Shown here piece after piece: positions 59,031 to 64,000 of a stretch of 64,000 nucleotides of DNA. The stretch's first letter is position 1; each line of letters opens with the position of its first letter. The notes below the pieces were generated by a model. The model made no database searches and was not told the DNA's origin. It worked only from the letters and a program-made list of their open reading frames with translations. The position numbers and the translations under genes were made by a program. The DNA comes from Mycobacterium sp. ITM-2016-00318 (GTDB lineage Bacteria > Actinomycetota > Actinomycetes > Mycobacteriales > Mycobacteriaceae): the NCBI RefSeq assembly GCF_002968285.2, contig NZ_CP134400.1, forward strand, positions 5,332,001 through 5,396,000. Direction: 5' to 3'.

Positions 59031-59891
59031 TCAACTCCGATCCGACCAACGGAATACGGACAGACAGGCGATCAGGCCGCCGATGCTCCACGCTGCGAGC
59101 ATGAGAAACGTTCGCCAGTGCTCCCATGTGCCTGCCGGTTCGAAGATGACCATCTCCGGTGGCAACAGGACCGACCGGAATCCCTGCGCCATCCACTTGA
59201 CCGGAAAAATCGAGCCGACTACCAACATCCACGTCGGCAGCAGCATGACCGGGACGTAGGTTCCCGACACGAACTGCAAGCCGACCGCCGGGCCGTTGGT
59301 GATCACCGCAGCCGAGACCGCGTTGCTTGCGAGGTTGCTGACGAACAGGCCCAGCAGTGAGCAGCTGACGATGCCGAGGAGGAAGACCCACGTCAGCGTG
59401 AACCATCCGTAGAGATCTGACGGTAACCGGAGTCCGAAGATCGCTACGCCGACAGCGAGGAGGATGACCGCCTCGGCGAGGCTCGCGATGGCGACAAGCG
59501 CGACCTTTCCGATGAAATACGACGTTGCCGTCGCCGGCGTGCCACGAAGCCGTCTCAGGGCACCCGTTTCACGGTCAGCCGCGACGCTGATGCCGAGATT
59601 GATGAAGGAGGTCGAGAGGATCCCATAGGCAAGCATGCTCCCGGCAATGACCGCGCCGGTACTGATGTCGCTGTTCGGCAGTCTGGCCGCGAAGATGGAT
59701 CCCAACAGGATGCAGATGACCGCAGGCATCGAGAATGTCAGCGCCATCTGCTCCGGTCGGCGGTAGAACATCTTCAGCTCGGGGACGATCCGTGACACCC
59801 CGATGCGCAGCGCAGAGGGAAGCGTCGGATCCGAGCGGTCAGCGCGATGTCTTGACTCCGACACCGTCTCTGCGCGTTCGATCGTCATCAC
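59031..59891 (-). CDS. ABC-2-type transporter permease (DrrB-like)
   Basis: A 286-residue permease with about six helices (ALTFSMPAVICILLGSIF..., GAVIAGSMLAYGILSTSFINLGISVA, LVAIASLAEAVILLAVGVAIF, WVFLLGIVSCSLLGLFVSNLA, GLQFVSGTYVPVMLLPTWMLVVGSIFPVKWMAQGF, LMLAAWSIGGLIACLSVFRW). DRETGALRRLRGTPATATSYFIGK is the coupling loop typical of ABC-2 exporters. Its ATG overlaps the ATPase stop by four bases, so the two form one exporter. In M. tuberculosis DrrAB moves phthiocerol lipids, which makes a polyketide export role plausible here. Confidence 0.86.
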   Translation of the reverse strand: MMTIERAETVSESRHRADRSDPTLPSALRIGVSRIVPELKMFYRRPEQMALTFSMPAVICILLGSIFAARLPNSDISTGAVIAGSMLAYGILSTSFINLGISVAADRETGALRRLRGTPATATSYFIGKVALVAIASLAEAVILLAVGVAIFGLRLPSDLYGWFTLTWVFLLGIVSCSLLGLFVSNLASNAVSAAVITNGPAVGLQFVSGTYVPVMLLPTWMLVVGSIFPVKWMAQGFRSVLLPPEMVIFEPAGTWEHWRTFLMLAAWSIGGLIACLSVFRWSDRS

Positions 59892-60745
59892 GCCAACCCG
59901 ATCAACTGTAGATAGGCGTCTTCGAGCGATGGCCGGGTCACGGTGAGCCCGGCCAGTTCGCGGCCCTCGCTGGAGCGTCGCCTGATCAACTCGGTCGGAT
60001 GGTCGGTCACCTCTTCGTGGACCTCATCACCCTCCACCCATCGAACCGTCGCGGCCGAGTTCACGTGCGCGGTCAGCCGGGCCGGTGAATCCACCGCGAC
60101 TACCCTGCCCTCGGCCATGACCGCGACCCGGTCCGCCAAGGCGGCGGCCTCCTCCAGGTAGTGCGTGGTCAGCAGGATCGTGGTGCCGTCGGCGGCCAAC
60201 ATCTTGATGAGGCCCCAGAACTGTCGCCTGGCCTCCGGATCGAACCCGGTGGTCGGCTCATCGAGAAACAGCAGTTCGGGCGCCGCGATGATGCCGAGAG
60301 CGACGTCGAGCCTGCGGCGTTGTCCGCCGGACAGATTCCTGATCCGCGAGCCGGAACGCGATGCGAGACCGACGAGTTCGAGCAGGTCCTCGGCGGCCCG
60401 GGCCTTGCCGTAGCACTTGGCGAACATGCGCACGGTCTCCAGCACCGTCAGCATCCCGAAGTCACTGGTCTCCTGCAGCACGATGCCGATCCTGGCGCGC
60501 CAAATCCGGCCAGCAGTCCCCGGATCCTCCCCGAGGACGCGCACCTGTCCGGCATCGCGCTTACGGTGGCCCTCCAGAATTTCGATGGTCGTCGACTTGC
60601 CCGCACCGTTGGGGCCGAGGATCGAGAAGATCTCACCGTAGCCGATGTCGAGGTCGAGGTCGCGCACCGCGTGCTGCCGCCCGTAGACCTTCGACAAGCC
60701 TCGAACATGAACTGCGGCAGTGTCATCGGCGTGCGTCACAGTCAC
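59888..60745 (-). CDS. ABC exporter ATPase (DrrA-like)
   Basis: A 285-residue ATPase. Walker A is GPNGAGKST, the Q-loop IGIVLQETSDF, the signature LSGGQRRRLDVALGI, Walker B LLFLDEPTTGFDP and the H-loop LLTTHYLEEA. The signature and the C-terminal RPSLEDAYLQLIGLA (the DrrA-type tail) place it in the drug/lipid exporter subfamily. It follows the PKS stop by 19 bases and overlaps the permease start by four bases. Confidence 0.9.
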   Translation of the reverse strand: MTVTHADDTAAVHVRGLSKVYGRQHAVRDLDLDIGYGEIFSILGPNGAGKSTTIEILEGHRKRDAGQVRVLGEDPGTAGRIWRARIGIVLQETSDFGMLTVLETVRMFAKCYGKARAAEDLLELVGLASRSGSRIRNLSGGQRRRLDVALGIIAAPELLFLDEPTTGFDPEARRQFWGLIKMLAADGTTILLTTHYLEEAAALADRVAVMAEGRVVAVDSPARLTAHVNSAATVRWVEGDEVHEEVTDHPTELIRRRSSEGRELAGLTVTRPSLEDAYLQLIGLA

Positions 60746-60764
60746 GGCCGCGCCTCACGGAGCA

Positions 60765-63700
60765 TCACGGGCTCACCTCTCCGCTTTCCGTCTGAACCGT
60801 CTCGCTCTCCAGTTCAGCCAGCAACTGGCGCAACTCGGTATCTGACAGATCGTTCATCAGGCGGTCCATGTCGTCGTCGGCGACGGTCTTTTGGGGAGGC
60901 GGTTCGTCGACCGCAGTCGGCACATCGCCGTGAACGTAATGGAGTTCGCCGAGCACTCGGTCGGCCACGACGTTGACGCTGACGCCCCGGAGTATCTCGA
61001 GCACGGGAAGATCGATCGAGAAGACAGTATTGATCCGCACCCGGAAGTCCATGGCCATCATGGAATCCAGGCCGATGTCGTCAAGCATGTCGTCGGGCTC
61101 GATGTCGGTCACCGAACAGTCGAAGACAGCGGCGACGATGCGTCGCACGGAGTCGGCGATCACGCCAAGTCTGTCGGCCTCCGGGGTGCCAGCGAGGACC
61201 TCGAGTATCGACCCCTCGGAATCGAGTTGCGCAGCCGGGCTTTCGGCCGTTCCGAGTTCGGAGAAGAGCAGTGGTAGCCGGCCACCGAGCCCAGCCTGTC
61301 GGGCCCGCCCCCAGTCGGCACTCATGGCGACGACGGCAGGTGTTCGCTGAGTGAGGAGCCGATCGAGGATCCGCGTCCCTACCGCCGGGGTTATCAGCTC
61401 GATTCCCCTCTGCGCGTATACCTTTTCGAGCTTCAGTTCCTCGACCATTCCCACCGACCATGGCCCCCAACCGATGGTGAGCGCAGGCAGACCCTGCGCC
61501 TGACGCCAGTGCGCGAACGCGTCGAGAAACGCGTTGGCGGCCGCATAGTTGCCCTGTCCTGGGGCGGCGATGGTAGACCCGGCAGAGCCGAACATGACGA
61601 AGAACTCCAGATCCTGTTCGGCGAAGGTGTCGTGTAGAACGCGAGCGCCGGTGACCTTGGGCGCCAGTACCTTGCTGAAGTCGACTTCACTCGTGTTGAC
61701 CAGCAGTTGGTCGTTGACCGACCCCGCGGCATGGACGATTCCTCGGATCGGCCTGCCGCCGTTGCGGATGTGATCGTCGAACCATGCCCGCACCTGGTCG
61801 CCGTCGGCGACGTCGACACTGGCGGTGGTGACCTGCGCGCCGAGTCGTTCGATCGCGCGAATCGCGGTCACCGTGGCGTAGAACGGGTCCTCGTCGGTCA
61901 AAGCGGGCCAACCGCTCCGCGGTGGGATGACACGTCGGTTGAGCAGGGTGATGTGCCGCGCGCCACGCTCGGCCAGATAGGTGGCGACGACGCGGCCCAG
62001 CGCTCCCGCTCCGCCGGTGACCACGTAGGCGGCATCGGGAGTGAGCTTCGTCGGGAAGGGCTTCGTGAGGCCGTCGCACGAACGCAGACGCGGGACGAAC
62101 GTGGTCTTACCCCGGATCGCAATCTGGTCTTCAGGCCCGTCGTCGAGAAGATGTTCGCAGATCCTTGTGGCGGTGACAGCGAGATCATCGGCACGGTCGA
62201 TGTCGATGAGACCGCCCCAGTGTTCGGGGAACTCCTGGTGGCCGATGACTCGGCCGAGCCCCCAGATGGCCGCCTGGTCAACCGAACTCAGCGGATTACC
62301 CGGTGCCGGTTGCGCGTTCGCGGTGACGAGGAACAGACGTGGCTTGACGGTGTCGTGCTCGGCGAGGGCTTTCACGAGGCGGAGAACGGTGAAGGCACCC
62401 AGGTGATGTGTTTGGTCGTCGTTGCCTCCGGGGATGTCAAGCGGCCAGCAGTTGACGATTCCGGCCAGGTCTCGGTGATCTCCGAAATGTGTGAGCAGTT
62501 GGCCGATTTGGTCGGCACGACCGGCATTGAGCACGACGCTGTCGCCGGTCTCGATGAGCGCATCGACGGGTCGGTGTTCGACTCGGTGAACGCGATGGCC
62601 CCGTAGCCGCAGTTGCTCGGTGACTGTCGTACCGACGCCGGTGTCGTCGACGAGCACGAGCCACGACGACGGGCCCACCGGGGCCTCGTGTTGACCGTCT
62701 GTGGCCGCACTGTCGTCGACCGCACACCATTGGACTTCGAGCAATCCCTTGTCGATGTGATCGGGTGACATGCGCGAGGAGGCGCTCAGCGACTGCACCA
62801 CGAAGCCGTCGATCACGGCCAGCGGCGTTCCGGCATGGTCGGTGATCGTGATGTCGCTCTCGACATGTTCTCTGGTCGCCGACAGGACGCGAACGTGGAC
62901 CCGCATGGTCTGTTCGACTGAGCCGTAGACCGCGCAGTGCCTGATGCGGGTGGGCAGATAGGGCTCGTCGTTAGACACCTGCCCGAGGAAGGGCGCTCCG
63001 AAGAGCGTCTGGAACGCCCCGTCGATGAGTGCCGGGTGGAACTGGTATTCGTCGAGTTCGCCGACGAGCGACGCCGGTACGGCGATCTCGGCGACGGCCC
63101 AGTCCTCACCGGCGGTAACGCCGTGCACGGACCGGAACGCGTCACCGTAGTCGAACCCGATGGCTTGAGTCCGGAGGTAGAAGTCCTCACCGCCGATGGT
63201 GGTGATCTGGTCGGCGTCGGGTTGCGCGTTCTCGGGCCGAGGCGCTGCAGGCAGGGTGCTCAGTTCCGCTGTCGCCGTGATCGTCCATTTGGATTCCCCG
63301 TCGGCTGTCGCGGTGAATGCGGTGAACTCCAGTGTGCCGTCGTCCTCGTTGAGCGTGGTCCGCAGAATCGGGTCGCAGGCCTCATCGAGGATCACGGCGC
63401 GGCGAAGTTCGAGATTGTCGACGCTGTGGCTGGACCCGTAGGTGGCCTTGGCCGCAGCCAGAGCCATCTCGACGTACACGGCGGCGGGGACGACGACACT
63501 GCCTTGCACTCGGTGATCGGCGAGGAAGGCATTGACGACGGTGCTCAACTCGACTTCCCACGTGGGATGGACGGCGCTCACCGGCTGGCCCAACAGCGGG
63601 TGCACCGGGTGGTAGAAGAGGGCCTCCACCGTTTCCTGTGTCTCGTTCCAGTACCGCTTCGTCTGCCAGGGATACGAAGGTAGCTTCAGCAGCCTGCCCC

Positions 63701-64000
63701 GATGGTGGGCGTGGCCACCGTTCCAGGAGATGTCGTAGCCCGCACAGTGCAGTTCACCGACACTCTTCAATAGTGTCCTGTTGTCATCCTGGTCGCGACG
63801 TTGAGTGGCAATGACCGAAATCCGCTGTGTTCCTGCTGTTTCCAGAATGGATGCGGCAAGTACGGGATGTGGACCGAGTTCGACGAAGTGCGTGTAGCCG
63901 TCCTCGAGCATCCGGCGGACCGCCGGCTCGAAAAGGACTGTGGCGCGGGTGTTCTGCCACCAGTAGGCGTCACCGGACTGATACCCGTCCAACCGTTCGC
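60765..64000 (-). CDS. Type I polyketide synthase, C-terminal part (3' end, cut by window)
   Basis: The frame runs on beyond base 64000. From the window edge: the end of an acyltransferase domain (ELGPHPVLAASIL at 38-50; SYPWQTKRYW at 106-115, numbering from 63992), a dehydratase (130-400; His160 in ADHRVQGSVVVPA and Asp324 in HPALIDGAFQ), a linker, a ketoreductase (650-860; TGGAGALG, Lys779, Ser803, Tyr816 and Asn820 in GSAGSTIAAPGQGNYAAAN) and an ACP (945-1015; Ser976 in GLDSMM). There is no enoylreductase between DH and KR, so the module would make an unsaturated chain. A short helical tail (about 1045-1070) looks like a docking domain. It leads the operon with an ABC exporter and antiporter. 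Confidence 0.92.
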   Translation of the reverse strand, partial: ERLDGYQSGDAYWWQNTRATVLFEPAVRRMLEDGYTHFVELGPHPVLAASILETAGTQRISVIATQRRDQDDNRTLLKSVGELHCAGYDISWNGGHAHHRGRLLKLPSYPWQTKRYWNETQETVEALFYHPVHPLLGQPVSAVHPTWEVELSTVVNAFLADHRVQGSVVVPAAVYVEMALAAAKATYGSSHSVDNLELRRAVILDEACDPILRTTLNEDDGTLEFTAFTATADGESKWTITATAELSTLPAAPRPENAQPDADQITTIGGEDFYLRTQAIGFDYGDAFRSVHGVTAGEDWAVAEIAVPASLVGELDEYQFHPALIDGAFQTLFGAPFLGQVSNDEPYLPTRIRHCAVYGSVEQTMRVHVRVLSATREHVESDITITDHAGTPLAVIDGFVVQSLSASSRMSPDHIDKGLLEVQWCAVDDSAATDGQHEAPVGPSSWLVLVDDTGVGTTVTEQLRLRGHRVHRVEHRPVDALIETGDSVVLNAGRADQIGQLLTHFGDHRDLAGIVNCWPLDIPGGNDDQTHHLGAFTVLRLVKALAEHDTVKPRLFLVTANAQPAPGNPLSSVDQAAIWGLGRVIGHQEFPEHWGGLIDIDRADDLAVTATRICEHLLDDGPEDQIAIRGKTTFVPRLRSCDGLTKPFPTKLTPDAAYVVTGGAGALGRVVATYLAERGARHITLLNRRVIPPRSGWPALTDEDPFYATVTAIRAIERLGAQVTTASVDVADGDQVRAWFDDHIRNGGRPIRGIVHAAGSVNDQLLVNTSEVDFSKVLAPKVTGARVLHDTFAEQDLEFFVMFGSAGSTIAAPGQGNYAAANAFLDAFAHWRQAQGLPALTIGWGPWSVGMVEELKLEKVYAQRGIELITPAVGTRILDRLLTQRTPAVVAMSADWGRARQAGLGGRLPLLFSELGTAESPAAQLDSEGSILEVLAGTPEADRLGVIADSVRRIVAAVFDCSVTDIEPDDMLDDIGLDSMMAMDFRVRINTVFSIDLPVLEILRGVSVNVVADRVLGELHYVHGDVPTAVDEPPPQKTVADDDMDRLMNDLSDTELRQLLAELESETVQTESGEVSP

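Noticed and set aside
1..64000. CRISPR array, tRNA or rRNA genes, insertion sequence
   Set aside because: No regularly spaced direct repeats, cloverleaf-like conserved tRNA arms, rRNA signatures or transposase motifs were found. The only tandem repeats are the coding ones at 11849 and 26190 and the 14-bp duplication at 4591.

Overview
The window is high-GC actinobacterial DNA and almost certainly chromosomal Mycobacteriaceae, probably a fast-growing Mycolicibacterium-type species. The evidence is the gene content: a secreted haemophore-like protein, paired FadE-type acyl-CoA dehydrogenases, a stand-alone LigD-type polymerase, 13E12/DUF222 HNH protein, Acg-type nitroreductase, PPOX/F420 and LLM/F420 oxidoreductases, many leaderless GTG/ATG starts with TANNNT -10 boxes, and a perfect mycobacterial SOS box. 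No rRNA, tRNA, CRISPR array, integrase or insertion sequence was seen. Calls rest on reading translations and motifs; no database search was possible.

Layout. 0-6.3 kb: end of a TetR regulator, a haemophore-like protein, a GH65 disaccharide phosphorylase with its beta-phosphoglucomutase (Rv3401/Rv3400-like), a nitrobindin, a beta-lactamase-fold esterase and a PPOX protein. 6.4-10.5 kb: a partner-switching module, with STAS antagonist and anti-sigma kinase on the plus strand facing a response regulator, CHASE3 histidine kinase and receiver-SpoIIE phosphatase on the minus strand. 10.6-13.1 kb: an acyl-CoA dehydrogenase pair joined by a three-copy in-frame 33-bp repeat. 13-20.4 kb: SDR, FAD oxidoreductase, an exported Cys protein under a possible IdeR site, an SOS-box DUF222/HNH gene, a haloperoxidase-like hydrolase, a carotenoid-oxygenase remnant and membrane hypotheticals. 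20.4-26 kb: DMT exporter, PolD-type polymerase, SPL-like radical SAM protein with a 32-residue zinc-ribbon protein upstream, a metallophosphoesterase and a lipoprotein.

26.1-28.5 kb holds the most suggestive unexplained unit: a three-repeat Gly/Asp/His peptide gene, a JmjC-type 2-oxoglutarate/Fe oxygenase and a sucrase/ferredoxin-like [2Fe-2S] protein, tightly packed in one direction. 28.5-30.8 kb: a second FadE pair. 31-33.2 kb: a HelD/HelR-type RNA polymerase-releasing ATPase preceded by an inverted repeat resembling the rifamycin-associated element. 33.2-41.9 kb: NUDIX, an ECF sigma/anti-sigma/YkgB operon, a degraded nei gene, TenA, an ECF42-like sigma factor with its DGPF partner, and GAF-ANTAR genes, one broken.

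42-57 kb: a frameshifted LLM oxidoreductase, a second metallophosphoesterase, divergent CGNR regulator/MFS exporter around a clear inverted repeat, a glutamate-synthase-like protein, a second MFS exporter, nitroreductase, SRPBCC and epimerase genes, an EVE-domain protein, a TetR regulator with a perfect 22-bp palindrome, a fused MaoC dehydratase and a frameshifted NDH-2. 56.6-64 kb is one minus-strand operon: type I polyketide synthase (cut by the window end), ABC exporter ATPase and permease, CPA2 antiporter and MOSC protein. The window has an unusual number of decayed genes: nei, NDH-2, LLM, GAF-ANTAR, carotenoid oxygenase and dienelactone hydrolase.
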